Positions 46,455-58,116 of a stretch of DNA of 64,000 bases are shown here, piece after piece. Both the position numbers and the translations under genes were made by a program. Within the stretch, counting starts at the first letter, position 1; each line of letters begins with the position of its first letter. The notes beneath the pieces were generated by a model. That model was not told the DNA's origin and ran no database searches. It worked only from the letters and a program-made list of their open reading frames with translations. Origin of the DNA: Burkholderia pyrrocinia. Lineage in GTDB: Bacteria; Pseudomonadota; Gammaproteobacteria; Burkholderiales; Burkholderiaceae. The stretch lies in NCBI RefSeq assembly GCF_018417535.1, contig NZ_CP070977.1:186001-250000 (forward strand). The letters run 5' to 3'.

Positions 46455-48218
46455 ATGAACATGCCCAGCGCGGAATTCTCCACGTCGGAACCCCTTTCCC
46501 CTCCCGATAGCGACTCCATCGGCGGCACCGTGCTCATGAAGGCACTGGCTGACGAAAACGTCGAATTCATCTGGGGCTACCCCGGCGGCTCGGTTCTCTA
46601 TATCTACGACGAGCTTTACAAGCAGGACAAGATTCAGCACGTGCTGGTGCGCCACGAACAGGCGGCCGTGCACGCAGCCGATGCGTATGCGCGTTCCACC
46701 GGCAATGTCGGCGTCTGTCTCGTGACGTCGGGCCCCGGTGTCACCAACGCGGTGACCGGCATCGCGACGGCCTATATGGATTCGATCCCGATGGTCGTGA
46801 TCAGCGGCCAGGTGCCGACTGCCGCGATCGGCCAGGACGCATTCCAGGAATGCGACACCGTCGGCATCACGCGTCCGTGCGTGAAACACAACTTCCTCGT
46901 GAAGGACGTGCGCGACCTCGCGGAAACCGTCAAGAAGGCGTTCTATATCGCCCGTACCGGCCGTCCGGGCCCGGTGCTGATCGACATCCCGAAGGACATC
47001 TCGAAGACGCCGTGCGAGTACGTGCCGGTCAAGAGCGTGTCGCTGCGTTCGTACAACCCCGTCACGAAAGGCCATTCGGGCCAGATCCGCAAGGCCGTGT
47101 CGCTGCTGCTGACGGCGAAGCGCCCGTACATCTATACGGGCGGCGGCATCATCCTTGCCGACGCGTCGCGCGAGCTGAACCAGTTCGCGGACCTGCTCGG
47201 CTACCCGGTCACGAACACGCTGATGGGCCTCGGCGGCTATCGCGCGTCGGACAAGAAATTCCTCGGCATGCTCGGCATGCACGGCACCTACGAAGCGAAC
47301 ATGGCGATGCAGCACTGCGACGTGCTGATCGCGATCGGTGCCCGCTTCGACGACCGCGTGATCGGCGACCCGGCGCACTTCGCGTCGCGTCCGCGCAAGA
47401 TCATCCACATCGACATCGACCCGTCGTCGATCTCGAAGCGCGTGAAGGTCGATATCCCGATCGTCGGCGACGTGAAGGAAGTGCTGAAGGAACTGATCGA
47501 GCAATTGCAGACGGCCGAACACGGCCCCGACACCGAGGCGCTCGCGCAATGGTGGAAGGACATCGAGGGCTGGCGCGCGAAGGACTGCCTGAAGTTCGAT
47601 CGCGAAAGCGAGATCATCAAGCCGCAGTACGTGGTCGAGAAGGCGTGGGAGCTGACGGACGGCAATGCGTTCGTGTGCTCGGACGTCGGCCAGCACCAGA
47701 TGTGGGCTGCGCAGTTCTACCGCTTCAACAAGCCGCGTCGCTGGATCAACTCCGGCGGCCTCGGCACGATGGGCTTCGGCCTGCCGGCAGCGATGGGCGT
47801 CAAGATGGCGCACCCGGACGACGACGTGCTGTGCATCACGGGCGAAGGCTCGATCCAGATGTGCATCCAGGAACTGTCGACCTGCCTGCAGTACGACACG
47901 CCCGTGAAGATCATTTCGCTGAACAACCGCTACCTCGGCATGGTTCGCCAGTGGCAGCAGATCGAATACAGCAAGCGCTATTCGCATTCGTACATGGATG
48001 CGCTGCCCGATTTCGTGAAGCTCGCCGAAGCGTACGGCCATGTCGGCATGCGGATCGAAAAGACCTCGGATGTGGAGCCGGCGCTGAAGGAAGCGCTGCG
48101 CCTGAAGGACCGCACCGTGTTTCTCGACTTCCAGACCGATCCGACCGAAAACGTCTGGCCGATGGTACAGGCCGGCAAGGGCATCACCGAGATGCTGCTC
48201 GGATCGGAAGATCTGTAA
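46455..48218 (+). CDS. ilvB: Acetolactate synthase 3 large subunit
   Basis: 587 residues from the ATG at 46455 (AAAGGTC ahead; frame open upstream). Three ThDP-enzyme domains are visible: N-terminal with 'GGTVLMKALADENVEFIWGYPGGSVLYIYD' and catalytic Glu in VRHEQAAVHAADAYAR, central FAD domain with 'TNTLMGLGGY', C-terminal ThDP-binding 'GEGSIQMCIQELSTCLQYDTPVKIISLNNRYLGMV'. The usual GDG of the ThDP motif is GEG here. The enzyme makes acetolactate or acetohydroxybutyrate, the first step to Val, Leu and Ile. Confidence 0.96.
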   Translation: MNMPSAEFSTSEPLSPPDSDSIGGTVLMKALADENVEFIWGYPGGSVLYIYDELYKQDKIQHVLVRHEQAAVHAADAYARSTGNVGVCLVTSGPGVTNAVTGIATAYMDSIPMVVISGQVPTAAIGQDAFQECDTVGITRPCVKHNFLVKDVRDLAETVKKAFYIARTGRPGPVLIDIPKDISKTPCEYVPVKSVSLRSYNPVTKGHSGQIRKAVSLLLTAKRPYIYTGGGIILADASRELNQFADLLGYPVTNTLMGLGGYRASDKKFLGMLGMHGTYEANMAMQHCDVLIAIGARFDDRVIGDPAHFASRPRKIIHIDIDPSSISKRVKVDIPIVGDVKEVLKELIEQLQTAEHGPDTEALAQWWKDIEGWRAKDCLKFDRESEIIKPQYVVEKAWELTDGNAFVCSDVGQHQMWAAQFYRFNKPRRWINSGGLGTMGFGLPAAMGVKMAHPDDDVLCITGEGSIQMCIQELSTCLQYDTPVKIISLNNRYLGMVRQWQQIEYSKRYSHSYMDALPDFVKLAEAYGHVGMRIEKTSDVEPALKEALRLKDRTVFLDFQTDPTENVWPMVQAGKGITEMLLGSEDL

Positions 48219-48330
48219 CGGCGCGACGCGCGCTTGAGCCCGATGCTGCCGCCTTCACGAAGGGCGGTGCGGCACGCGGCGGCGCGCGGCGCGAGTGAAT
48301 CGACACGGACACATTCTGGAAGAAGCGAAC

Positions 48331-48822
48331 ATGAGACACATCATTTCCGTCCTGCTGGAGAACGAACCGGGCGCGCTGTCGCGTGTAGTCGGTCTGTTTT
48401 CCGCACGCGGCTACAACATCGAAACCTTGACGGTGGCGCCGACCGAAGACCAATCGCTGTCGCGGCTCACCATCGTTTCCATTGGCTCCGACGACGTGAT
48501 CGAACAGATCACGAAGCATCTGAACCGCCTGATCGAGGTGGTGAAAGTGGTGGACCTGACCGACGGTGCACACATCGAACGCGAGCTGATGCTGATCAAG
48601 GTACGTGCAGTGGGCAAGGAGCGCGAAGAAATGAAGCGGATGTCGGACATTTTCCGCGGCCGCATCATCGACGTGACCGAAAAGACCTACACGATCGAAT
48701 TGACGGGCGCGAGCGACAAGCTCGACGCATTCATCCAGGGGCTGGACGCGAGCGCGATCCTCGAGACCGTGCGCACCGGCAGCTCAGGCATCGGACGCGG
48801 CGAGCGCATCCTGAAGGTGTGA
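48331..48822 (+). CDS. ilvH: Acetolactate synthase small (regulatory) subunit
   Basis: 163 residues from the ATG at 48331. The ACT domain (MRHIISVLLENEPGALSRVVGLFSARGYNIETLTV, residues 1-35, split here by motif) is followed by the C-terminal dimerisation part with 'ELMLIKVRA' and 'GRIIDVTEKTYTIELTG'. It gives the large subunit full activity and valine feedback inhibition. It lies 112 bases after ilvB and 105 before ilvC, one probable operon. Confidence 0.96.
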   Translation: MRHIISVLLENEPGALSRVVGLFSARGYNIETLTVAPTEDQSLSRLTIVSIGSDDVIEQITKHLNRLIEVVKVVDLTDGAHIERELMLIKVRAVGKEREEMKRMSDIFRGRIIDVTEKTYTIELTGASDKLDAFIQGLDASAILETVRTGSSGIGRGERILKV

Positions 48823-48900
48823 TGCCGAAATTGCCAATGAGGCACGCCGGGTGCGCCGTCATGTCCCGGCCCGCAGTACTCCATCCGAACGAATTGTTGA

Positions 48901-49944
<1,044 letters not shown>

Positions 49945-49988
49945 GCACCGCGTGCTGTTCCGGCCCTTCGAGTGGAGGGTCGGCGTCA

Positions 49989-50028
49989 AAAAGCCGTCCG
50001 AAGGCAGCAGTGCCCCGGGCGGCTTTTG
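49989..50028 (+). terminator. Terminator after ilvC
   Basis: AAAAGCCGTCCG at 49989-50000 pairs with CGGGCGGCTTTT at 50016-50027 (one G-U), loop 15 bases, ending in TTTTG. It lies about 45 bases after the ilvC stop and separates ilvBHC from psd. Confidence 0.75.
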
Positions 50029-50071
50029 TTATGCTACGGGCTTTGCAATTCACCGAACACAGAACGAATCC

Positions 50072-50716
50072 ATGAACTATCCTCATCCGATCATCGCGCG
50101 CGAAGGCTGGCCGTTCATCGCGATTGCTGCCGTCATCGCGCTGTTGATCCACGCCGTCGGGGGCTTCGGCTTCGCGTGGCCGTTCTGGCTGCTGCTCGCT
50201 TTCGTCGTCCAGTTCTTCCGCGATCCGCAGCGCCCGATCCCGGCGCAGCCGAACGCGGTGCTGTGCCCGGCGGACGGCCGCATCGTCGCGGTCGAGACCA
50301 CGCAGGATCCGTACGCGAACCGCGAAGCGCTGAAGATCAGCGTGTTCATGAATGTCTTCAACGTCCATTCGCAACGTTCGCCGGTCGATGGCGCGATCAG
50401 CAAGGTCGAGTACTTCCCGGGCGCGTTCCTGAACGCGGCGATCGACAAGGCGTCGACCGAGAACGAGCGCAATGCGGTCGTGATCCAGACGGCGAGCGGC
50501 AAGACCGTCACCGCCGTGCAGATCGCAGGCCTCGTCGCCCGCCGGATTCTCTGCTACGTACGCGCCGGCGAGCCGCTGTCGCGCGGCCAGCGCTACGGTT
50601 TCATCCGCTTCGGTTCGCGCGTCGACGTGTACCTGCCGATCGGCAGCCGCGCGAAGGTGTCGATCGGCGAGAAGGTCTACGCGTCGTCGACGATCCTCGC
50701 CGAACTCGAGCAGTAA
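50072..50716 (+). CDS. psd: Phosphatidylserine decarboxylase proenzyme
   Basis: 214 residues, the short (archaetidyl-type) Psd class. Two N-terminal hydrophobic segments (about 14-45) are followed by 'FRDPQRPIP', '[11 protein letters not shown]', '[17 protein letters not shown]' and the self-cleavage site G181-S182 in [12 protein letters not shown], where Ser becomes the pyruvoyl group. It converts phosphatidylserine to phosphatidylethanolamine at the inner membrane. The ATG at 50072 suits the family. pssA follows after 15 bases, so both steps of PE synthesis are together. Confidence 0.95.
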   Translation: MNYPHPIIAREGWPFIAIAAVIALLIHAVGGFGFAWPFWLLLAFVVQFFRDPQRPIPAQPNAVLCPADGRIVAVETTQDPYANREALKISVFMNVFNVHSQRSPVDGAISKVEYFPGAFLNAAIDKASTENERNAVVIQTASGKTVTAVQIAGLVARRILCYVRAGEPLSRGQRYGFIRFGSRVDVYLPIGSRAKVSIGEKVYASSTILAELEQ

Positions 50717-50731
50717 GCGGCGAGGCGCACG

Positions 50732-51604
50732 ATGGCCGCATTCAAACCGCGTCGGTCGCGCAACGGCACCAGCCAGCCGCCGCGCCCGTTCCGCCGCAAC
50801 AAGCCGCTCACGCCCGATCCGGCACCGCTCGAGAGCCGCCGCGCTTCGCGCCAGCGGTTCCTGAAGACGCGCGGCATCTACCTGCTGCCGAACGCGTTCA
50901 CGACCGCCGCGCTGTTCTGCGGCTTCTTCGCGGTCGTGCAGGCGATGAACGTGCGCTTCGAGATCGCCGCGATCGCGATCTTCGTCGCGATGGTGCTCGA
51001 CGGGATGGACGGGCGCGTCGCACGCATGACGCATACGCAGAGCGCGTTCGGCGAGCAGTTCGACAGCCTGTCGGACATGGTGTCGTTCGGCGTCGCGCCC
51101 GCGCTCGTGATGTACGAGTGGGTGCTGAAGGATCTCGGCCGCTGGGGCTGGCTTGCCGCGTTCGTCTACTGCTCGGGCGCCGCGCTGCGCCTCGCGCGCT
51201 TCAACACGAACATCGGCGTGGTCGACAAGCGCTTCTTCCAGGGGTTGCCGAGCCCGGCCGCCGCCGCGCTGATCGCGGGCTTCGTGTGGCTCGCGACCGA
51301 CAACCGCGTGCCGATGAAGCTCGGCTGGCTGCCGTGGGTCGCGTTCGTGCTGACGATCTACGCGGGCGTGACGATGGTGTCGAACGCGCCGTTCTACAGC
51401 GGCAAGGCACTCGACGTGCGGCACCGCGTGCCGTTCGCGGCGATCCTGCTCGTCGTCGTCGCGTTCGTGCTCGTGTCGTCCGACCCGCCGCTGATGCTGT
51501 TCTGCCTGTTCGTGCTGTACGGGCTGTCCGGCTACGTGTTCTGGGCCTACATGGCGATCCGCGGGCGCGCGAATCCGGCGCGCTCGTCGCAGCGCGATCA
51601 CTGA
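50732..51604 (+). CDS. pssA: CDP-diacylglycerol-serine O-phosphatidyltransferase
   Basis: 290 residues with about seven to eight helices after a 45-residue basic tail. The CDP-alcohol phosphotransferase motif is visible as D-G-M-D-G-R-V-A-R, then G and D-SLSD in 'DGMDGRVARMTHTQSAFGEQFDSLSD' (split residues about 91-116). It makes phosphatidylserine from CDP-diacylglycerol and serine in the inner membrane. It starts 15 bases after psd, with GGCGAGG before the ATG, and is followed by a terminator. Confidence 0.95.
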   Translation: MAAFKPRRSRNGTSQPPRPFRRNKPLTPDPAPLESRRASRQRFLKTRGIYLLPNAFTTAALFCGFFAVVQAMNVRFEIAAIAIFVAMVLDGMDGRVARMTHTQSAFGEQFDSLSDMVSFGVAPALVMYEWVLKDLGRWGWLAAFVYCSGAALRLARFNTNIGVVDKRFFQGLPSPAAAALIAGFVWLATDNRVPMKLGWLPWVAFVLTIYAGVTMVSNAPFYSGKALDVRHRVPFAAILLVVVAFVLVSSDPPLMLFCLFVLYGLSGYVFWAYMAIRGRANPARSSQRDH

Positions 51605-51618
51605 CGCGCGATTTGCCC

Positions 51619-51647
51619 GAAAACGGCGACCCTGGGCCGCCGTTTTC
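51619..51647 (+). terminator. Terminator after pssA
   Basis: GAAAACGGCG (51619-51628) pairs with CGCCGTTTTC (51638-51647), 10-base stem, T-rich 3' arm followed by ATTTG. It ends the psd-pssA unit before the leuA promoter. Confidence 0.75.
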
Positions 51648-51697
51648 ATTTGCCCCTTTTTCGAATGGAGCCGCCGGAACCTCGGGGTGCCGTCCGA

Positions 51698-51726
51698 TTG
51701 CGCGCCCAACGGAATGTCGCTATAGT
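51698..51726 (+). promoter_or_regulatory. Candidate promoter of the leu leader and leuA
   Basis: TTGCGC at 51698-51703 and TATAGT at 51721-51726, 17 bases apart. The expected start, about 51733, falls at the ATG of the leader ORF (51734), so that ORF would be translated from a nearly leaderless message. Confidence 0.55.
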
Positions 51727-51733
51727 TTCCGGC

Positions 51734-51814
51734 ATGACTGCATTTCCCCGCCTCTCCCTCCTTCTAGCCGGTGCGCCGCTACGCGCGCTAGCGTTGGCGC
51801 GCCTGCCGCGCTGA
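51734..51814 (+). CDS. Leucine-rich leader peptide upstream of leuA
   Basis: 26 codons starting at ATG 51734 and ending in TGA at 51812-51814, 104 bases before leuA. Eight of the 26 residues are Leu (CTC, CTC, CTT, CTA, CTA, CTA, TTG, CTG), with the very rare CTA used three times. Leu-rich peptides before leuA are the hallmark of attenuation: ribosome stalling on uncharged tRNA-Leu would change downstream RNA folding. A short hairpin (CGCCA-GCGG-TGGCG, 51856-51869) lies in the spacer, but no U-tract terminator is seen, so the mechanism is not settled. Confidence 0.62.
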   Translation: MTAFPRLSLLLAGAPLRALALARLPR

Positions 51815-51917
51815 CCGTTCTCGCCCTCCGTCAAGCCTCGTCTGTTGTTGAGCGTCGCCAGCGGTGGCGCGATCTCATTACGTTTGACTTCCATATAAAG
51901 AGCCCTGGAGCCTCCCC

Positions 51918-53462
51918 ATGACAGACAAGCTGATCATTTTCGATACGACGTTGCGTGACGGTGAACAATCGCCCGGCGCGTCGATGACGAAGGAAGAGAA
52001 GATCCGTATCGCGAAGCATCTCGAGCGGATGAAGGTCGACGTGATCGAGGCCGGTTTCGCCGCCAGCTCGAACGGCGATTTCGACGCGATCCACACGATC
52101 GCCGGCCTCGTGAAGGACAGCACGATCTGTTCGCTGGCCCGGGCCAACGACAAGGACATCCAGCGCGCGGCCGACGCACTGAAGCCGGCCAACAGCTTCC
52201 GGATCCACACGTTCATCGCGACGTCGCCGCTGCACATGGAAAAGAAGCTGCGGATGACGCCCGACCAGGTGTTCGAGCAGGCGCGCCTCGCGGTGCGTTT
52301 CGCGCGCAAGTTCACCGACAACGTCGAGTTTTCGCCGGAAGACGGCAGCCGCTCCGACCTGGACTTCCTGTGCCGCGTGCTGGAAGCCGTGATCGCCGAG
52401 GGCGCGACGACGATCAACATCGCCGACACGGTCGGCTACGGCGTGCCGGAGCTCTACGGCAACCTCGTGAAGACGCTGCGCGAGCGCATTCCGAACTCGG
52501 ACAAGGCAATTTTCTCCGTGCACTGCCACAACGATCTCGGGATGGCCGTCGCGAACTCGCTCGCCGGCGTGAAGATCGGCGGCGCGCGCCAGATCGAGTG
52601 CACGATCAACGGTCTCGGCGAGCGTGCGGGCAACACGTCGCTCGAGGAAATCGTGATGGCCGTGAAGACCCGCAAGGACTACTTCGGCCTCGACGTCGGC
52701 ATCGACACGACGCAGATCGTGCCGACGTCGAAGCTCGTGTCGCAGATCACCGGTTTCGTCGTGCAGCCGAACAAGGCCGTGGTCGGCGCGAACGCATTTG
52801 CGCACGCGTCGGGCATCCACCAGGACGGCGTGCTGAAGGCACGCGACACCTACGAGATCATGCGCGCGGAAGATGTGGGCTGGACCGCGAACAAGATCGT
52901 GCTCGGCAAGCTGTCGGGCCGCAACGCGTTCAAGCAGCGCCTGCAGGAGCTCGGCGTGTCGCTCGACAGCGAAGCCGAGCTGAACGCCGCGTTCATGCGC
53001 TTCAAGGATCTGGCCGATCGCAAGGCAGAGATCTTCGACGAGGACATCATCGCGATCGTATCCGAGGAATCGGCGTTCGCGCACGAGCAGGAGCACTTCA
53101 AGTTCGTGTCGCTGTCGCAGCGTTCGGAGACGGGCGAGCAGCCGCAGGCGAAAATCGTGTTCGCGGTCGAAGGCAAGGAAGTGACCGGCGAGGCGCGCGG
53201 CAACGGTCCGGTCGACGCGACGTTCAACGCGATCGAGGGCGAAGTCGGCAGCGGTTCCGAACTGCTGCTGTACTCGGTGAATGCGATCACGACCGGCACG
53301 CAGGCGCAGGGCGAAGTGACCGTCCGGCTGTCGAGGAGCGGGCGGATCGTCAACGGCGTCGGCACCGATCCGGACATCGTTGCTGCGTCCGCCAAGGCGT
53401 ACATCTCAGCGCTGAACAAGCTGCATTCGAAGGACGACAAGGTCAACCCGCAGCGCTCGTAA
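51918..53462 (+). CDS. leuA: 2-isopropylmalate synthase
   Basis: 514 residues. The N-terminal TIM barrel begins with '[18 protein letters not shown]' (metal-binding D-T-T-L-R-D-G-E-Q) and has '[18 protein letters not shown]' supplying HxH. The C-terminal LeuA regulatory domain (about 390-514) binds leucine for feedback inhibition. It condenses acetyl-CoA and ketoisovalerate, starting leucine synthesis. The ATG at 51918 follows CTGGAGCC. A Leu-rich leader lies upstream. Confidence 0.96.
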   Translation: MTDKLIIFDTTLRDGEQSPGASMTKEEKIRIAKHLERMKVDVIEAGFAASSNGDFDAIHTIAGLVKDSTICSLARANDKDIQRAADALKPANSFRIHTFIATSPLHMEKKLRMTPDQVFEQARLAVRFARKFTDNVEFSPEDGSRSDLDFLCRVLEAVIAEGATTINIADTVGYGVPELYGNLVKTLRERIPNSDKAIFSVHCHNDLGMAVANSLAGVKIGGARQIECTINGLGERAGNTSLEEIVMAVKTRKDYFGLDVGIDTTQIVPTSKLVSQITGFVVQPNKAVVGANAFAHASGIHQDGVLKARDTYEIMRAEDVGWTANKIVLGKLSGRNAFKQRLQELGVSLDSEAELNAAFMRFKDLADRKAEIFDEDIIAIVSEESAFAHEQEHFKFVSLSQRSETGEQPQAKIVFAVEGKEVTGEARGNGPVDATFNAIEGEVGSGSELLLYSVNAITTGTQAQGEVTVRLSRSGRIVNGVGTDPDIVAASAKAYISALNKLHSKDDKVNPQRS

Positions 53463-53486
53463 GCGCCGCGCGTTGCGCATCACCGA

Positions 53487-53525
53487 AACGCCCCGTGCGG
53501 CCCTGCGCCGCCGGGGCGTTTTTCA
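53487..53525. terminator. Terminator between leuA and the SulP gene
   Basis: AAACGCCCCG (53487-53496) pairs with CGGGGCGTTT (53513-53522), 10 bases, then TTTT. As the neighbours converge it may serve both. Confidence 0.8.
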
Positions 53526-53533
53526 TCTGCCGC

Positions 53534-55084
<1,551 letters not shown>

Positions 55085-55122
55085 GGTTGGGGCGATTTCA
55101 TTGGCGTAGGGGCGGGGACGAA

Positions 55123-55764
55123 TCAGCCGAGCGCGGCGGCCGTTGCCGCCTGCACGGGTTCGACGTCGGCAGGCAGCGTCGCGTAGCCGGAATCGAGCTC
55201 CAGCAGGCGGCCGTCGGCGAGCGAAAAGATCCAGCCGTGCACGAGCGGCGGCCGTTCGCGGCCGCGCACGATCGGCGACGCGCGCAGCAGCCGCACCTGT
55301 TCGAGCACGTTCAGCTCGGCGAGGCGGTCGGCGGCGGCCGTGTCGTCGAGCCCGTCGAGCGTGTCGCGATGGCGCCGCGCGAGCGCGCAGAGCGGCGCGA
55401 TGCGGCGCGCGACGTGCGGCAGGTCGGACGGCGGCGGCAGCAGCGATGCGCGTACGCCGCCGCACCCGTAGTGCCCGCACACGATCACGTGGTCGACCTG
55501 CAGCACGCGCACCGCGTACTCGAGCACGCTGGCGGAATTGTCGTCGTCGGGATGGAACAGGTTCGCGATGTTGCGATGGACGAACAGTTCGCCGGGCGCG
55601 CTATGCGTGATGGTTTCGGCCGGCACGCGGCTGTCGGCGCAGCCGATCCACAGCACGCGCGGGTTCTGGCCGCGCGCGAGCGCGTCGAAGAAACCGGGCG
55701 TGTGTTCACGCGTCTCGCGGGCCCAGGCGATGTTGGCAACCAGCATGCTCTTGGGGTGATTCAT
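55123..55764 (-). CDS. can: Beta-carbonic anhydrase
   Basis: 213 residues. Zinc ligands are C42, H98 and C101 with the D44-R46 dyad (IGCADSRVP; HYGCGGVRA). The enzyme interconverts CO2 and bicarbonate in the cytoplasm. The SulP gene begins 38 bases after its stop on the same strand, so the two probably act together in bicarbonate supply. It has an AT-rich upstream region with three palindromes. Confidence 0.94.
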   Translation of the reverse strand: MNHPKSMLVANIAWARETREHTPGFFDALARGQNPRVLWIGCADSRVPAETITHSAPGELFVHRNIANLFHPDDDNSASVLEYAVRVLQVDHVIVCGHYGCGGVRASLLPPPSDLPHVARRIAPLCALARRHRDTLDGLDDTAAADRLAELNVLEQVRLLRASPIVRGRERPPLVHGWIFSLADGRLLELDSGYATLPADVEPVQAATAAALG

Positions 55765-56081
55765 GAGGACTCCTTTTTGATAAAGGCAAATAAATATCGG
55801 CCGAAATGATGCAATAGGATTCTTTCTAAATTGAAAGGTTTAATTTCGACTGATATTAGGGGTATGCCCTAGCATTCCGGGTGCGTTGAAACAAATTGTT
55901 TCAAATTGGGTTGATGGAGTGCATTGCATGCACCAACTCAATGCATGACATGCATTGCGCATGCCTGTTTCCGCGCAGAGGCCCGCATGACGGGGATTTC
56001 AGCGTATTTCCACCGGAATGCCATTGATCGGAAAAGATTTCCGCTGCATTTCCTGAATTAATCGGATGGCGGAAAAAAGGA
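55765..56081. other. AT-rich intergenic region upstream of the carbonic anhydrase gene
   Basis: About 320 bases, noticeably poorer in GC than the surroundings. It must hold the minus-strand promoter of the carbonic anhydrase/SulP pair and contains the three dyads at 55886-55956. A 71-codon frame across it was not considered real. Confidence 0.6.
55886..55956. promoter_or_regulatory. Cluster of three perfect palindromes
   Basis: TTGAAACAAATTGTTTCAA (55886-55904, 9+1+9), GTGCATTGCATGCAC (55919-55933, 6+3+6) and AATGCATGACATGCATT (55940-55956, 8+1+8) lie within 71 bases. The last two share TGCAT blocks. They look like binding sites of one or more dimeric regulators, 120-190 bases upstream of the carbonic anhydrase start. 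Confidence 0.5.
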
Positions 56082-56117
56082 AATGGCCATTCACGCAATA
56101 ATTCGTGAATGGCCATT
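56082..56117 (-). terminator. Terminator of the BamE-like lipoprotein gene
   Basis: A 14-base perfect stem (AATGGCCATTCACG, 56082-56095; partner 56104-56117) with an 8-base loop. On the minus strand it is followed by TTCCTTTTTTCC. It starts 29 bases beyond the lipoprotein stop. Confidence 0.8.
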
Positions 56118-56146
56118 GTGAAAATTGCGCGTAAATGCGTAATCGG

Positions 56147-56659
56147 TCAGAACAGGTTGCGGCGATCGGGATCGTGCAGCGGGTCCGGCGTTTTCTGCGT
56201 GATGCGCAGGATGCCCTGCGGATCGAAGTAGAAGCTGTACATCATGTACCAGACGTTGTCCTCGAGATACCGATACGTCCACACCTCGCGCTTCATCAGC
56301 GGGAAGTAGGATGTCTCGACGGGGCGTCCGAAATTGACGAGGACATCGGTCTTCGTCCACTTGCCGATCTCCGCACGATAGAACTCGTTCGGTTGCAGCA
56401 CCTGGCGCACGTTGACGATCCTGTGGGCAGCGTCGACGTCGGCCGCGATCGTGATCTCGCCCATCGGTTGGGTCGGCCACATCAGGCGCTTGCCGCCGCC
56501 GGGCAGATCGTAGATCTCGCGCGGCGGGCCCATGCGCGCGACGATCGCCGACTCGTCCTGGCCGGCCTGGTATTGCTGCCACGGTTGTGCGCAACCGGCC
56601 AGCAGCGCGGCGGCACAGGCGAACAACACCGGCAGGCGCGCGGGAATGCGAATGCGCAT
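56147..56659 (-). CDS. SmpA/OmlA (BamE-like) domain lipoprotein
   Basis: 170 residues. Signal and lipobox LLAGC (about 19-23) give a lipoprotein. The mature part has the two-helix/three-strand pattern of OmlA-like proteins: 'MGPPREIYDLPGGGKRLMWPTQPMG' and 'NFGRPVETSYFPLMKREVWTYRYLEDNVWYMMYSFYFD'. True BamE is shorter and starts differently, so this is a second paralogue, probably outer-membrane attached. It stands alone; a strong terminator follows. Confidence 0.8.
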   Translation of the reverse strand: MRIRIPARLPVLFACAAALLAGCAQPWQQYQAGQDESAIVARMGPPREIYDLPGGGKRLMWPTQPMGEITIAADVDAAHRIVNVRQVLQPNEFYRAEIGKWTKTDVLVNFGRPVETSYFPLMKREVWTYRYLEDNVWYMMYSFYFDPQGILRITQKTPDPLHDPDRRNLF

Positions 56660-56828
56660 GGGGATTCTCCAGGATACGGGAACAAGTCTTGTTGTATCAC
56701 GGACGGCGAGCGACGGTACATCGCGCCGAAAAAATCGGTCCGGATCGCCGGCGCTGCCGCGCTTGCGGCCGGCAGGGGCGCCGGCCTATGATCCGCGCTT
56801 CTCGGGCAGATTGAAGGGCAGGTAGCCG

Positions 56829-58088
56829 ATGCAGGGGTGGAAGCGGTGCGCGCTCGTGTTGGGCGCGGGGTGGATGCTGGTGTCGTCCGCGTTTGCCGGC
56901 GGCGAGCCGGTGCGGATCGCGCTGATCGAAGGGATGTCGGGCCCGTTCGCGAACGCGGGCGCGGCGGTCGAGCGCAACCTGCGCTTCGGCGTCGAGCAGG
57001 TCAACGCGGCGGGCGGCGTGAAGCTGCGCGACGGCGCGCATCCGCTCGAGCTCGTCGTGCTCGATAGCAAGGGCAGCCCGGAGGAGGCGCTCGTGCAGTT
57101 GCGCGCGGCCGCGGACCGGCATATCGGCTTCGTCGCGCAGGGCAACAGTTCGGCTGTCGCGGCCGCGCTCGTCGCGGCGCTCGACAAGCTGAACGCGCGC
57201 GATCCGGACAACCGGATGCTGTTCCTCAACTATTCGGCAGACGATCCGGCGCTGACCGGCGCGCGCTGCAGTTTCTGGCATTTTCGCTTCGACGCGCACG
57301 CGGGGATGCGGATGGCCGCGCTCGCGGACGTGATGGCGCGCGACCGCGCGCTGCGCAAGGTCTATCTGCTGAACCAGGACTACAGCTTCGGCCACGACGT
57401 CAGCACGCTCGCGCGGCAGGCGCTGGCCGCGCGGCGCCCGGACGTGACGATCGCCGGCGACGAATTCCACCCGATCGGCCGGATCAAGGATTTCTCGCCG
57501 TATGTCGCGAAGATCCGCGCGAGCGGCGCGGATGCCGTCGTGACCGGCAACTGGGGCAACGACCTCACGCTGCTCGTGAAGGCGGCGCGCGAGCAGGGGC
57601 TGAATGCGAAGTTCTACACGTTCTACGGCAACAGCCTCGGCGCGCCGGCCGCGCTCGGCGATGCCGGTGTCGGGCGGGTCGTCGCCGTGGCGGACTGGCA
57701 TCCGAACGCAGGCGGTACGAAATCCGACGCGTTCTACCGTGCGTTCCGGACCCGTTTTCCGGCCGCGCAGGACGACTATCCGGTGCGGCGGATGAGCCTG
57801 ATGATCGAGATGCTGGCCGCCGCGATGAACCGCGCGGGGTCGGCCGACCCTGTCGCGGTCGCGCGTGCGTTCGAGGGCTTGTCGTTCGACGACGGCTTCC
57901 ACGCGTCGCGAATGCGCGCGCAGGATCATCAGATGATCCAGCCCCTTTATGTGATGGAGATGGACAAGGCCGGCACGCCGGGTGTGCGCTTCGACAACGA
58001 GGGTTCGGGCTACGGTTTCCGGACGGTGCTGGCGGTGCCGGCGCAGCGCACGGAAATGCCGTCGACCTGTTCGATGACGCGCCCGTGA
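56829..58088 (+). CDS. ABC transporter substrate-binding protein, branched-chain amino acid type
   Basis: 419 residues. Signal peptide ends near 'SSAFAGGEP' (about 21-25). The mature protein is a LivJ/LivK-like periplasmic binding protein: 'VRIALIEGMSGPFANAGAAVERNLRFGVEQVNAAGG' at the start and 'FAPYVAKIRASGADAVVTGNWGNDLTLLVKAAREQGL' in the middle. No permease or ATPase gene adjoins, so it is an orphan binding protein. The ligand is unknown. Confidence 0.85.
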   Translation: MQGWKRCALVLGAGWMLVSSAFAGGEPVRIALIEGMSGPFANAGAAVERNLRFGVEQVNAAGGVKLRDGAHPLELVVLDSKGSPEEALVQLRAAADRHIGFVAQGNSSAVAAALVAALDKLNARDPDNRMLFLNYSADDPALTGARCSFWHFRFDAHAGMRMAALADVMARDRALRKVYLLNQDYSFGHDVSTLARQALAARRPDVTIAGDEFHPIGRIKDFSPYVAKIRASGADAVVTGNWGNDLTLLVKAAREQGLNAKFYTFYGNSLGAPAALGDAGVGRVVAVADWHPNAGGTKSDAFYRAFRTRFPAAQDDYPVRRMSLMIEMLAAAMNRAGSADPVAVARAFEGLSFDDGFHASRMRAQDHQMIQPLYVMEMDKAGTPGVRFDNEGSGYGFRTVLAVPAQRTEMPSTCSMTRP

Positions 58089-58116
58089 CAGGGGCGGTAG
58101 GAACGGTGTGGAGTTG

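Noticed and set aside
55886..55956. CRISPR-like repeat cluster
   Set aside because: The dyads differ from each other and lack regular spacers; not a CRISPR array.
55901..56116. 71-codon minus-strand ORF in the AT-rich gap
   Set aside because: It crosses the palindromes and the terminator stem, has no ribosome site or recognisable sequence.
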